Assembly: GCF_903819335.1 (NCBI RefSeq)
Contig: NZ_CAIJDE010000034.1
Location: 372,001 to 436,000 of the forward strand
DNA length: 64,000 bases
Reading direction: 5' to 3'
DNA from: Flavobacterium panici
Lineage (GTDB): Bacteria; Bacteroidota; Bacteroidia; Flavobacteriales; Flavobacteriaceae
The notes beneath the pieces were generated by a model, which did not search any database, was not told the origin of the DNA, and saw nothing but the letters and a program-made list of their open reading frames with translations. Position numbers and translations under genes: made by a program. Numbering within the stretch: the first letter of the stretch is position 1; every line of letters starts with the position of its first letter. This document shows positions 26,055 to 34,980 of the stretch, one piece after another.

Positions 26055-26207
26055 CACTGTTTTTGCCCATGTTTTATTGGCGCACATTTGCCTTGTAATT
26101 AATTCAGGAGCTCAAAATAACTATCCCTGACAGCTTTAGGATTTCTACAAAAATAATGTTATTGAATTAAATAAGAACGATTTGACCAATTTAAAACTAA
26201 AATTATT

Positions 26208-26759
26208 ATGAAATTTTCTAAAACCCTTTTATCAATTTTTTTACTAGCAATTTTTACAATTTCATGCAGCAGCGATGACGGAAAAGACGGAGTAGACGGA
26301 ACTAACGGAGTTGATGGCGCTGTTGGTGCAACAGGACCGGCCGGAACAGCAAATGTTATTTACAGCGCATGGCTTACAGCGCCTACAGCAGTCGCAGAAA
26401 CAATAGATGGAACCTCTGGATTGTCAACTAGTATTGCTGCACCACAATTATCATCAGATATTCTTTCAAAAGGAACCATATTGGTTTATGTGTCTTTTGG
26501 AACAGGTACTTACACAGTGCCATATACATCTACAGCAGGCGGATTTGTTAATACAATTACGGCTATTTCTACTGTGCAAAAAATCAAATTATTCAGATTT
26601 AGACATGATCAAGGAGGAACGGTAGGTTTGCCAACAAGTCTTAACTGGAGATATATTTTAATTCCCGGAGGAGTTGCGGCAACAGCAAAAACTGCAAAAC
26701 TAGATTATTCTAAAATGAGCTACGAAGAAGTTTGTGCACGTTTAAACATTCAGCCGTAA
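26208..26759 (+). CDS. Collagen-like lipoprotein (183 aa)
   Basis: The lipobox is in FTISCSSDDGKDG. Immediately after the lipidated Cys come about eight Gly-X-Y triplets (GKDGVDGTNGVDGAVGATG) and then a globular domain of about 140 residues rich in small residues. Short collagen-like stalks after SCSSD are common in flavobacterial surface lipoproteins. The globular domain is not one I can name. The gene is divergent from the LytTR regulator and 53 bases before another lipoprotein. Confidence 0.8.
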   Translation: MKFSKTLLSIFLLAIFTISCSSDDGKDGVDGTNGVDGAVGATGPAGTANVIYSAWLTAPTAVAETIDGTSGLSTSIAAPQLSSDILSKGTILVYVSFGTGTYTVPYTSTAGGFVNTITAISTVQKIKLFRFRHDQGGTVGLPTSLNWRYILIPGGVAATAKTAKLDYSKMSYEEVCARLNIQP

Positions 26760-26812
26760 GCTTAATACAATCAATTAAGTAAATCAAATAAGAACTAATA
26801 AATAAAGATATT

Positions 26813-27397
26813 ATGAAAACTTTAAAAACACTTTTTACCATTTTATTCGTTGCAATTTCTATTACTTCGTGCAGTAGTGATGACGATAAAGACAATACAC
26901 CAGCATTTGAAACAGAAAACCCGCTTGCAGTTTATTATACTCAAACCGGATTTAATACAGTTACTAATTTTGTAAACGCTGGAGATTACGAATTTGGATT
27001 GGTTTTTACACCAACTGTAAAAGGAAATATTAAAGCCATTACGTTAAAACTGCCTGCTGCAAATTCTGCAGTGCGTGTAACGATTTGGGACTATGCAGGA
27101 AAAGCAGTATTGCGTTCAGAAACTGTAAATGTTGCCACAGCAGATGTTCAGGTTACTAAAGAAATCAGTGTTTTTGCTCTTGAAAAAGATAAAAAATACA
27201 TGATTACAATGAATTCTAATGATTGGTATAAAAAGGCCAAGGCAGATCTAACCAATACTGTTTACCCTATTACTGCCGGACATATCATATTTAATGAATA
27301 TAGATGGATCAGCGGAACATCACAAACTTTCCCAACCAATGTTTCTGCAAATTACAATGCAGGAGATTTAAGTTTTGATTTTCAACAAACTGAATAA
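26813..27397 (+). CDS. DUF4082-domain lipoprotein (194 aa)
   Basis: A lipoprotein signal peptide ends at ITSCSSDDDKDN. The mature part resembles DUF4082: YELGLVF-like EFGLVFTPTVKGNIKAITLKLP, VRVTIWDYAGKAVLRSETV, and YMITMNSNDWYKK. The domain is a beta-sandwich usually found in secreted proteins, possibly carbohydrate-binding. It follows the collagen-like lipoprotein on the same strand and ends before a terminator, so the two may be co-transcribed. Confidence 0.75.
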   Translation: MKTLKTLFTILFVAISITSCSSDDDKDNTPAFETENPLAVYYTQTGFNTVTNFVNAGDYEFGLVFTPTVKGNIKAITLKLPAANSAVRVTIWDYAGKAVLRSETVNVATADVQVTKEISVFALEKDKKYMITMNSNDWYKKAKADLTNTVYPITAGHIIFNEYRWISGTSQTFPTNVSANYNAGDLSFDFQQTE

Positions 27398-27431
27398 TTT
27401 TATTTTTGGATAGTTTAATTAGTGAGTTTGT

Positions 27432-27463
27432 AAAAAGGTTTGACAATCGTCAAACCTTTTTTT
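27432..27463. terminator. Terminator hairpin after the lipoprotein pair
   Basis: AAAAAGGTTTGAC, loop AATC, GTCAAACCTTTTTTT. It follows the DUF4082 gene by 35 bases. Confidence 0.88.
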
Positions 27464-27469
27464 GTTTTT

Positions 27470-27605
27470 GCCATGAATTAAGCCAATTTCAATGAGTTTT
27501 TATTTTGCATACCTTACGATCTTTTCCTGTAAAATATTTAAAAATTGATTTCTTTTGTTTTAAACAGATAATATAATTCGTGAAAATTAGTCCAATTCGC
27601 GACTG
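27470..27605. repeat. Degenerate CACGAATT-family inverted repeat
   Basis: TTGCCATGAATTAAGCCAATTTC on the left and AATTCGTGAAAATTAGTCC..CGCGAC on the right are decayed arms of the family seen at 23099-23221. It fills most of the gap before the aminopeptidase gene. Confidence 0.55.
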
Positions 27606-27661
27606 ACTTTTTTAAATGTTTGTTTTTTCCTATTTTTAACGAATCTTATATCTCTTTAAAA

Positions 27662-30235
27662 ATGAAAATCTTCTATAGCTTTCTTTGTTTTATTGTGTTA
27701 ATTACAAATGGTTTTTCTCAATCAAAAGAAAAAGAAAGTGCGTTTTTAGAAAATGGAGTTTCAGAACAATTGGCTCAATTTCGTAAAAACCAAATTTCAG
27801 ATATTCAATACGAATTGTCTTTTGAAATCCCAACACAGAAAGAAGAGAATATTAATTCTCATTTGAATATAAATTTGAATTTATCTGGTTTAAGCCAGTC
27901 TTTACTTTTAGATTTTAAAGAGAAAACTTCAAACATAAAAACAATTGAAGTAAACGGAAAAAACATTACAATTATTCATGAAAATGGACATATTGTAATT
28001 TCTTCTTCGGCTTTAGTTTTAGGAAAAAATACTATTTCAATTTCCTTTATCGCAGGCAATTTATCGTTAAACCGAAACGACGAATTTCTGTACACACTTT
28101 TAGTTCCAGATCGCGCGAGTACATTATTCCCATGTTTTGATCAGCCAGATATAAAAGCCACTTATAAACTGAGTCTTTCCGTTCCAAAAGACTGGTTGGT
28201 TTTGGCTGGAGCCGATGTAAAAGAGAAAGTCGAAAAAGGCGATTTCATAACATACAATTTTGGAGAATCAGATAAAATGAGTACTTATTTGTTTTCTTTC
28301 GTTGCCGGAAAATTCAAAAGTGCAACGCAAAAGCCAGGTTTAGAAATGACAATGCTGTATCGCGAAAATAACCCAGAAAAGATAAAATCCAGTACCGATA
28401 CGATTTTTAATCTCCATCAGCAATCTTTAGATTTTCTGGAAAAATATATCAATTATAAATTTCCGTTTCAAAAATTGGATTTCGCTGCAATTCCGGTTTT
28501 TCAATACGGCGGAATGGAGCATGTTGGTGCCATTCAATATAGAGAATCGACTTTGTTTCTGGACAACAGTGCAACCGACAGTGAAAAATTAAACCGCGCA
28601 AAACTTATCGCGCACGAAACCTCGCACATGTGGTTTGGCGACTTGGTAACAATGAAATGGTTTGATGATGTTTGGATGAAAGAGGTTTTTGCCAATTTTA
28701 TGGCCGATAAAATCATGAATCCAATTTTTCCGAAAGTCAATCATAATCTTCAGTTTTTTACAGCGCATTATGGTAACGCTTTCGCGGAAGACCGATCTTT
28801 GGGCACACATCCGATAAAACAACATTTGGAAAATTTAAAAGATGCCGGATCGCTTTACGGAGCCATTATTTACAATAAAGCCCCAATTATGATGCGTCAG
28901 TTAGAAGCTTCGATGGGCGCAGCAGCCTTTCAAAAAGGAATTGAGAAATACATTAAAAAATACGCCAACAATAACGCCGACTGGAATAATCTCGTAGAAA
29001 TCCTTGATGCCGAAACACCGCTCGACATGAAAAAATGGAGCGAGGTCTGGGTTAATAAATCAGGCAGAGCCATTTTTACAGATAAAATAGAATACGATTC
29101 AAAAGGTCAAATTAAAAAGTTTGAAATTCAGCAAAATGCCGAAGATAAATCGAATAATATCTGGCCTCAGGTTTTTCAAATTGGTTTAGTTTATGATGAT
29201 AATGTGAAAGTTCTAAACGCTGCTATTAAAGACAAAAACATTGTTTTAAAAGAAGCTGCCGGACTTGAAAAACCAAACATAATTATTTACAATTATAATG
29301 GTTTTGGATACGGCGTTTTTCCGCTTGACGGCAATAATTTAGATTATATTTCAACATTGAAAGATGAGGTTGCAAGAGCTTCTGCCTACAGTAATTTGTA
29401 TGAAAACATGCTAATTGGGAATATTTCTCCAGATGAAGCTTTTAATTGTTTTTTTAAAGGAATTCAATTTGAAGAAAATGAATTGGTTTTGCGAATTGTA
29501 TCTGGTAATCTGAATACGATTTATTGGAGATTTTTAACCCAAAAAGAGCAAGAAAGAGTTCAGACTTTATTGAGCTATACATTATATTCACGTTTACAGA
29601 CCAATTCATCTGCCAATGTAAAAAAGACTTTATTTGGTTTGTTTAGTTCGACTGCGTATTCCTCTTCGGCGAAAGCCAAATTATATCAAGTTTGGAATAA
29701 AGAAATCGTAATTCCGGGTTTAAAATTAAACGAAGATGATTTTACCAATATGGCAATGAATTTAGCGATTTTCAAACATGAAAAAGCAGATGAAATTTTA
29801 GAAAAAACCAGAACAACAATTTCAAATCCTGATAAACAAAAACGTTTTGAATTCCTGCTTCCGTCATTATCAAAAGACGAATTGGTTCGAAATGCTTTTA
29901 TGGAATCTTTAAGAGACGAAAAAAACCGAGAAAAAGAAGCTTGGGTTGAAATTGGTTTGAGTAATATTCATCATCCGCTTCGTCAGGAAAGTGCTAAAAA
30001 ATATATTAGATTTTCATTAGATTTGGTTGATGAAATCCAGCTTACCGGAGATATTTTCTTTCCGAAAGACTGGCTTGAAGATACCGTTGGGAAATATTCG
30101 TCTAAATTTGCTTTTGATGAAGTACAGCGATTCTTAAAAGAAAACCCTAATTTTAGTCCGATTCTGAAAAGGAAATTATTTCAGGCCACAGATTTGCTTT
30201 ACAAAGCACAAAATATTAAAAAAGAAACCGAATGA
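27662..30235 (+). CDS. M1-family zinc aminopeptidase (857 aa)
   Basis: A signal peptide (MKIFYSFLCFIVLITNGFSQ) leads into an M1 peptidase. The exopeptidase motif is GGMEHVGAI near 282, a variant of GAMEN. The zinc site HETSHMWFGDL with the downstream Glu in FDDVWMKE lies near 317-341. An ERAP1-like helical C-terminal region completes the normal length. It should release N-terminal amino acids from peptides in the periplasm. I chose ATG 27662, the signal-peptide Met, over TTG 27620. Its last codons overlap the DUF58 start by four bases. Confidence 0.92.
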   Translation: MKIFYSFLCFIVLITNGFSQSKEKESAFLENGVSEQLAQFRKNQISDIQYELSFEIPTQKEENINSHLNINLNLSGLSQSLLLDFKEKTSNIKTIEVNGKNITIIHENGHIVISSSALVLGKNTISISFIAGNLSLNRNDEFLYTLLVPDRASTLFPCFDQPDIKATYKLSLSVPKDWLVLAGADVKEKVEKGDFITYNFGESDKMSTYLFSFVAGKFKSATQKPGLEMTMLYRENNPEKIKSSTDTIFNLHQQSLDFLEKYINYKFPFQKLDFAAIPVFQYGGMEHVGAIQYRESTLFLDNSATDSEKLNRAKLIAHETSHMWFGDLVTMKWFDDVWMKEVFANFMADKIMNPIFPKVNHNLQFFTAHYGNAFAEDRSLGTHPIKQHLENLKDAGSLYGAIIYNKAPIMMRQLEASMGAAAFQKGIEKYIKKYANNNADWNNLVEILDAETPLDMKKWSEVWVNKSGRAIFTDKIEYDSKGQIKKFEIQQNAEDKSNNIWPQVFQIGLVYDDNVKVLNAAIKDKNIVLKEAAGLEKPNIIIYNYNGFGYGVFPLDGNNLDYISTLKDEVARASAYSNLYENMLIGNISPDEAFNCFFKGIQFEENELVLRIVSGNLNTIYWRFLTQKEQERVQTLLSYTLYSRLQTNSSANVKKTLFGLFSSTAYSSSAKAKLYQVWNKEIVIPGLKLNEDDFTNMAMNLAIFKHEKADEILEKTRTTISNPDKQKRFEFLLPSLSKDELVRNAFMESLRDEKNREKEAWVEIGLSNIHHPLRQESAKKYIRFSLDLVDEIQLTGDIFFPKDWLEDTVGKYSSKFAFDEVQRFLKENPNFSPILKRKLFQATDLLYKAQNIKKETE

Positions 30236-31158
30236 AAATTGAATCGGAAATAGAGAAAGTTTCAAGTTTTCAGCATCTCGAAATGCTGGCAAATCAGGTT
30301 GTAGAAGGCTTTATATCCGGAATGCATAAAAGTCCGTTTCATGGATTTTCGGCCGAATTTGCAGAGCACAAAGTCTATAACGCAGGCGAAAGCACTAAAC
30401 ATATTGATTGGAAATTATTTGCCAAAACCGACCGTTTGTATACGAAACGTTTTGAGGAAGAAACCAATTTGCGCTGTCATCTTATTGTCGATAATTCGTC
30501 GTCAATGCATTATCCCGAACTAAAATCGAATCAGCCATTTTATGAAAAAAAGATTGGTTTTGCGGTTTTGGCTTCGGCAGTTTTAATGAATATTTTAAAG
30601 AAACAGCGCGATGCCGTTGGTTTAAGCGTTTTCTCCGATAAATACGAATATTACGCTCCGGAAAAAGGAAGTGATCGTCACCACAGAATGCTTTTGAATA
30701 AACTGGAAGATTTATTGGTTCAGCCAAAAGTCAAAAAAACGACCGATACCATTACATATCTGCATCAAATAGCAGAGAAAATGCACCGCCGTTCGATGAT
30801 TATTTTGTTTACGGACATGTTTCAGGCCGAAGATGACGAAAAGCTTTTTAACGCTTTACAGCATTTAAAGCACAACAAACATAAAGTAGTTTTGTTTCAT
30901 GTGGTTGATAATGAGACGGAATTGAAATTTGATTTTGATAACGCACCAAGAAAGTTTATCGACTTAGAATCGGGAGAAGAATTTTCAATTTTTGCCGATA
31001 ATGTTAAAGTTGAATATGAAAAAAGGGTAGAAGCTTACTTTAAAAACCTGGCTTTAACCTGCGCCAAGAACCAAATTAAGTACGTTCCAGTAAATGTGGG
31101 CGACAATTTTGAAAAAATATTGACTACATATTTAGTTGAAAAACAAAACTTTGGCTAA
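30232..31158 (+). CDS. DUF58 / VWA-like domain protein (308 aa)
   Basis: The DUF58 signature FHGFSAEFAEHKVYNAGESTKHIDWK lies near residues 38-65, followed by a von Willebrand A-like fold with the MIDAS motif DNSSSM near 83 and ILFTDMF near 190. In other bacteria DUF58 proteins sit with MoxR ATPases and VWA membrane proteins and may act as chaperone partners. Here no MoxR gene is adjacent; it overlaps the M1 peptidase gene by four bases instead. Confidence 0.88.
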   Translation: MKIESEIEKVSSFQHLEMLANQVVEGFISGMHKSPFHGFSAEFAEHKVYNAGESTKHIDWKLFAKTDRLYTKRFEEETNLRCHLIVDNSSSMHYPELKSNQPFYEKKIGFAVLASAVLMNILKKQRDAVGLSVFSDKYEYYAPEKGSDRHHRMLLNKLEDLLVQPKVKKTTDTITYLHQIAEKMHRRSMIILFTDMFQAEDDEKLFNALQHLKHNKHKVVLFHVVDNETELKFDFDNAPRKFIDLESGEEFSIFADNVKVEYEKRVEAYFKNLALTCAKNQIKYVPVNVGDNFEKILTTYLVEKQNFG

Positions 31159-31196
31159 GAATTTGAAAATTTATTTCATTTTTTTTGTCAAAACAC

Positions 31197-31226
31197 TTGC
31201 AGAAATGAAATTCTGTACTATCTTTG
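31197..31226 (+). promoter_or_regulatory. Promoter of the first tRNA-Asp gene
   Basis: TTGC at 31197-31200 and TATCTTTG at 31219-31226 are separated as in the Bacteroidota consensus (about 19 bases between TTG and TAnnTTTG). The tRNA begins 18 bases downstream of the box. Confidence 0.65.
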
Positions 31227-31244
31227 CAACCGCAATAACGCAGA

Positions 31245-31318
31245 GGTTTGGTAGTTCAGTTGGTTAGAATACATGCCTGTCACGCATGGGGTCGCGGGTT
31301 CGAGTCCCGTCCAGACCG
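31245..31318 (+). tRNA. tRNA-Asp (GTC)
   Basis: The 74-base sequence folds as a cloverleaf: acceptor GGTTTGG with CCAGACC, discriminator G, anticodon loop CTGTCAC with GTC, and T-loop GGGTTCGAGTCCC. CCA is not encoded. It is identical to the copy at 31870. Confidence 0.97.
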
Positions 31319-31324
31319 CAATAT

Positions 31325-31360
31325 TGGGAGAAGCCTTTCTTAACAGAAAGGCTTTTTTGC
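31325..31360 (+). terminator. Terminator after the first tRNA-Asp
   Basis: GCCTTTCTTAACAGAAAGGC followed by TTTTTT. The second tRNA copy is followed by the near-identical hairpin GCCTTTCTTAACGGAAAGGC, showing that gene and terminator were duplicated together. Confidence 0.8.
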
Positions 31361-31842
31361 CCAAATACGGTATCTAAGATTAGTTGTGTTGTTTTGCTAC
31401 GACTTTGTAACTCGTAGCTGGTTTAGTAGTTAGACCAATGAAAAGCTTTCCACTTTTGTGGATGGCTTTTTTGATTTAAGACACTTTTGATTTTTGTTTT
31501 TAACCGCAAAGTACACTAAGATTTACGCAAAGGTCGCAAAGTTTAATTAAGCTTTGCGACCTTTGCGTTTTTATACTCATTGCATTTTAAATATAGCCCG
31601 TGGTTTCAACCACGGGAAACGGAATTGTGGTCATCATTGTGTCCCCGTGGTTGAAACCACGGGCTATGTTTAAATAGGATAAATATTTTTATTTGACAGA
31701 AAACTATCGAGATTTCGGTTAAAAAGAAAGAAAGTTCTTGTTTTTTGATTTAGTTCTCGAATTTTAAAATATTGAAATTTAGTTCATTAAAAATTTCTCA
31801 ATTTTTATTCCTAAAAACCCTTGCAAAATCCAACTTCTGTTG
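31361..31842. repeat. Repeat-filled spacer between the tRNA-Asp genes
   Basis: There is no gene here. In order: a hairpin GCTACGA..TCGTAGC; a short GGTTTAGTAGTT/AGACC stretch resembling tRNA-Asp ends (31420-31436); a terminator-like hairpin AAAAGCTTTCCAC/GTGGATGGCTTTTTT (31440-31471); a GCAAAG-type inverted repeat (31498-31575); and a strong pair AGCCCGTGGTTTCAACCACGGG / CCCGTGGTTGAAACCACGGGCT (31591-31669). Confidence 0.7.
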
Positions 31843-31850
31843 TATTTTTG
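31821..31850 (+). promoter_or_regulatory. Promoter of the second tRNA-Asp gene
   Basis: TTGC at 31821 and TATTTTTG at 31843-31850 give the same TTG-N19-TAnnTTTG layout as the first copy, although the flanking bases differ. Confidence 0.6.
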
Positions 31851-31869
31851 CACTCACAATAAAGCAGTG

Positions 31870-31943
31870 GGTTTGGTAGTTCAGTTGGTTAGAATACATG
31901 CCTGTCACGCATGGGGTCGCGGGTTCGAGTCCCGTCCAGACCG
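31870..31943 (+). tRNA. tRNA-Asp (GTC), second copy
   Basis: Base for base identical to 31245-31318, with anticodon GTC and no encoded CCA. It is followed by a terminator hairpin at about 31952-31984. Confidence 0.97.
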
Positions 31944-31951
31944 CTTAAATT

Positions 31952-31984
31952 TAAAATGCCTTTCTTAACGGAAAGGCATTTTTT
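31952..31984 (+). terminator. Terminator after the second tRNA-Asp
   Basis: AAATGCCTTTCTTAACG pairs with GAAAGGCATTTTTT. The hairpin core is shared with the one after the first tRNA copy. Confidence 0.8.
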
Positions 31985-31989
31985 GTTTT

Positions 31990-32180
31990 TAGGGTTTTAC
32001 CGCAAAGGCGCTAAGATTTACGCAAAGTTCGCAAAGGTTTTTTTGGCCACAGATTACTCAGATTACTCAGATTTTGAAAATCCTTTTAATCCTTTAATCT
32101 GTGGCTAAATTTTAAGTTTATAAAGCTTTGCTCCCGATAGCTATCGGGATTGCGCTTTTACCTTGCGTCTTTGCGGTTAA
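31990..32180. repeat. Nested REP-like repeats before the AraC gene
   Basis: Outer arms ACCGCAAAGGCGCTAAGATT and CTTGCGTCTTTGCGGT enclose a GCCACAGATTACTCAG / TTTAATCTGTGGC element (32043-32107). A small GATAGCTATC palindrome is at 32136-32145. No gene is seen in this part of the gap. Confidence 0.7.
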
Positions 32181-32216
32181 ATTTCTTTCTTATCTTTATA
32201 ATAAGAAATCGCAATA

Positions 32217-33038
32217 ATGGAACAATCAACTTTTAAAGTAGACAAATACTATATCAAGAAAGTAGATGCCGATAAAAAAAGCATTTATTGTCATCATGAT
32301 ATAATGGGAGAATTGTTCGTTCCAAGGCATAAACACGATAAAGCACAGATGTTATATGCAGAAGGCGATGTAGTTTTTGTAACAACCGAAACGAAATCTT
32401 ATTTTCTCCCTGCAAGACATTTTATTTGGATTCCTGCTGGATTAGAACACAGTATCGAGCCAAAGTCGGAACATGTGATGATGCGAAATCTCTATTTTCC
32501 AGTCGAAAAAGATGAAGACGACTTTTATAAAGTAGAAGGAATTTATCCTGTCAATAATTTATTGTTGCAAATGATGCTTTTCACGAATCGATGGAACGGA
32601 CATCTTAAAAAAGGAACTCCAAACTTTACCATTGCTAAAGCGATAAAAGCGATTTTACCTCAAATATGTACCAATAATTTACCTTTAGAATTACCACAGC
32701 CTAAAGATAAGCGACTCGGTAAAATTCTGCGTTATATTGAAAACAATCTCGGAGAAACGATTCTGTTTGCCGATGTTGCTCATGAATTTGGTTACAGCGA
32801 ACGCTCTTTGTATCGCTTGTTTCAAAAAGATCTCAAAATGTCTTTCATTCAATATTATACCATTCGCAGAATTTTAAAAGCGATTGAACTTTTATTAGAA
32901 AGAAAACTTTCTGTAAAAGAGGTAGCTCTGGAAGTTGGTTATAATAGCGTTCCGACCTTTAGTAACACCTTTTTTAAGATTTTAGGTCAAAGACCTTCCG
33001 ATTACTTAAATGGTGAAGAGATTTTGGAGCGAAAGTAA
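32217..33038 (+). CDS. AraC-family transcriptional regulator (273 aa)
   Basis: An N-terminal cupin sensor domain (FVPRHKHDKAQMLYAEGD, HFIWIPAGLEHSIEPKS) is joined to two AraC-type helix-turn-helices near 165-268 (GETILFADVAHEFGYSERSLYRLF and KEVALEVGYNSVPTFSNTFFKILGQRPSDYL, read in segments). It stands directly before a TolC/EmrA/EmrB-like efflux operon on the same strand and is the likely regulator of that operon. The inducer is unknown. Confidence 0.88.
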   Translation: MEQSTFKVDKYYIKKVDADKKSIYCHHDIMGELFVPRHKHDKAQMLYAEGDVVFVTTETKSYFLPARHFIWIPAGLEHSIEPKSEHVMMRNLYFPVEKDEDDFYKVEGIYPVNNLLLQMMLFTNRWNGHLKKGTPNFTIAKAIKAILPQICTNNLPLELPQPKDKRLGKILRYIENNLGETILFADVAHEFGYSERSLYRLFQKDLKMSFIQYYTIRRILKAIELLLERKLSVKEVALEVGYNSVPTFSNTFFKILGQRPSDYLNGEEILERK

Positions 33039-33043
33039 AATTT

Positions 33044-33243
33044 TATTTCACGCAGATTTTAATAGATGTAAGCCAATTTTGCTGATTCTCTTTATTTCAT
33101 ACGTAAAAAAATTCTCTCGCAGATTCCGCAGATTTGAGAGATTTTTTAAATGCTTTATAATCTGAACAATCTGCCAAATCTGCGAGAACAAAAAATAAAA
33201 TCTGCGTACATCTGCTTAAATCATTTATAAATCTGCGTGAAAC
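33044..33243. repeat. Nested GCAGATT-family inverted repeat
   Basis: Outer arms TTTCACGCAGATTTTAATAG and TAAATCTGCGTGAAA enclose inner arms TTCTCTCGCAGATTCCGCAG and CTGCCAAATCTGCGAGAA. It occupies most of the 369-base gap before the TolC gene. The remainder holds an inverted repeat TTGACT..AGTCAA at 33345-33369 that could be an operator. Confidence 0.7.
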
Positions 33244-33407
33244 ATCTCAAACTAAATTAATATTCTAATAAATTGTTTTTCAATATTTTAATATAACGTT
33301 TTCGGGAAATACAGTTTTAACATTTGTCCGAAATGAATACGTTATTGACTTTTTAGAATTATCAGTCAACGGAAAAATGAAGGAACTTTGCAGCATAAAT
33401 TATTATC

Positions 33408-34766
33408 ATGTTCCTTAAAACAACAAATTCTACAGACGATTGTTTTTCCAGAATCCTGCTGTTACTCTTAATTGTATTAGCATTCAATGGCTTACAAGCG
33501 CAGCAAGTTCATTCGGTTTCATTAAAAGAAGCTTTGAAACTGGCAAAAGAAAACAACAAAAAAATCCTTAGATCTCAATTGGAGATCACGCTCTCGGAGC
33601 AAAACATCAAAGAAAGTAAAGAACTCCGCTTGCCGGAAATTGAATTAAACGGCGAATATTCCAGAATTACGAATATAACGGAATTTAAAGGAAGCGGTTT
33701 CTTAAATGGAAAAGAAGTTACAAAGGCAATTCCTGAAATTTACCAAGTGAATTCGACTTTTAAAATGCCAATTTATGCGGGCAATAAAATCAATAATGCC
33801 ATTAAAATTGCCAATCAGGAAAGCGAAATTGCTAAAATAAAAACCGAAAAGACTGAAAATGATATCGAGCTCGAAGTAGTAGCTAACTATCTGTCGATTT
33901 ATAAAATGATGGAACTTCAGAAGATTTTTGAAGAAAACATCAAAGAAGAAAAAAACCGATTGAAAGAAGTACAATCGCTTCAAAAACACGGAACGGTTAC
34001 AAAAAATGAAGTTATTAGAGCCGAATTACAGCTTTCGGATCGTGAATTAAATGCGCTTACAAATTCCAAAAACATAAAAATTGCGCTTCACGATCTGAAA
34101 ACTTTAATTCAGATTCCGGAAAATGAAGAAATCGCGATTGATACAACAGCCGCTTTGGAGGAAATGAACGGTTTAGATCCGTATGATTTTTATATGACTA
34201 AAGCTTTGCAAAATGAAGAAATGCGAATGGCAAGTCAGGAATTAAACATCAAAAAAACAGAATTGCAATTGGTAAAAGGAAATTATCTGCCAACGGTAAA
34301 CTTCTTCGGAAATTATGGATTTTATTACCCAAACTACAAATTTTTTCCGCCAAATCCGTATTTGTACACTTTAGGACAAGTGGGAATCGAAGCACATTTT
34401 GATATTTCGGCTTTGTACAAAAACAAAACCAAAGTAGAACAGGCAAACAAAAAAATCGAATGGCAGCAAATGCAGACGGAAATTATAAAAGATGAAATTC
34501 AGGATAAGCTTTATAAAGAACATACACAGTATCAGGAAATCCTTGAAAAATTTGTAGTTGTTGATAAAGCTTTGGATTTAGCCAATGAAAATTACCGAAT
34601 CGTAAAACTGAAATACTTAAACCAACTGGTTTTAATTACCGAAATGGTCGATGCTGATAATGCTTTGCTTCAGGCGAAATACAATAAAATTTCTACCCGA
34701 TTGGATGCGGTTTTAAAACATTACGAATTGCTTCATACGGCTGGAATTATGCCTAACGAGATTTGA
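33408..34766 (+). CDS. TolC-family outer membrane efflux protein (452 aa)
   Basis: The outer-membrane duct of the efflux system. A signal sequence ends near GLQAQQVHS, followed by two repeats of long amphipathic helices: the first opens LKEALKLAKENNKKILRSQLEIT, the second around MTKALQNEEMRMASQELNIKKTE. LPTVNFFGNYGFYYP is a typical TolC strand. Length is normal. It is first of three genes (TolC, HlyD-type adaptor, MFS) forming a tripartite drug or acid exporter of the EmrAB-TolC type. Confidence 0.9.
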   Translation: MFLKTTNSTDDCFSRILLLLLIVLAFNGLQAQQVHSVSLKEALKLAKENNKKILRSQLEITLSEQNIKESKELRLPEIELNGEYSRITNITEFKGSGFLNGKEVTKAIPEIYQVNSTFKMPIYAGNKINNAIKIANQESEIAKIKTEKTENDIELEVVANYLSIYKMMELQKIFEENIKEEKNRLKEVQSLQKHGTVTKNEVIRAELQLSDRELNALTNSKNIKIALHDLKTLIQIPENEEIAIDTTAALEEMNGLDPYDFYMTKALQNEEMRMASQELNIKKTELQLVKGNYLPTVNFFGNYGFYYPNYKFFPPNPYLYTLGQVGIEAHFDISALYKNKTKVEQANKKIEWQQMQTEIIKDEIQDKLYKEHTQYQEILEKFVVVDKALDLANENYRIVKLKYLNQLVLITEMVDADNALLQAKYNKISTRLDAVLKHYELLHTAGIMPNEI

Positions 34767-34820
34767 TTTTTTAGAAGAAAGAGGCAAGAAGCAAGAGAAT
34801 AAATAGAAAATATAGGGTTT

Positions 34821-34957
34821 CAGTTCCGAAGGAACGATCCATATTGTAGCGCAGGATTTTAATCCTGGGAAGAAATAGAAAGAATAGAATAAAGAATATA
34901 GATTTTAAGTTCCGATGGAACGATTCATATTGTAGCGCCGGATTTCAATCCGGGGGA
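34821..34957. repeat. Two tandem copies of a REP-like element inside the efflux operon
   Basis: AGTTCCGAAGGAACGATCC..ATTGTAGCGCAGGATT at 34821-34872 is repeated as AGTTCCGATGGAACGATTC..ATTGTAGCGCCGGATT at 34906-34957. Each copy has a GTTCC/GGAAC hairpin and an AGGATTTTAATCCT or CCGGATTTCAATCCGG hairpin. Confidence 0.85.
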
Positions 34958-34980
34958 AAATAATTAAAGATATAAAGTTT

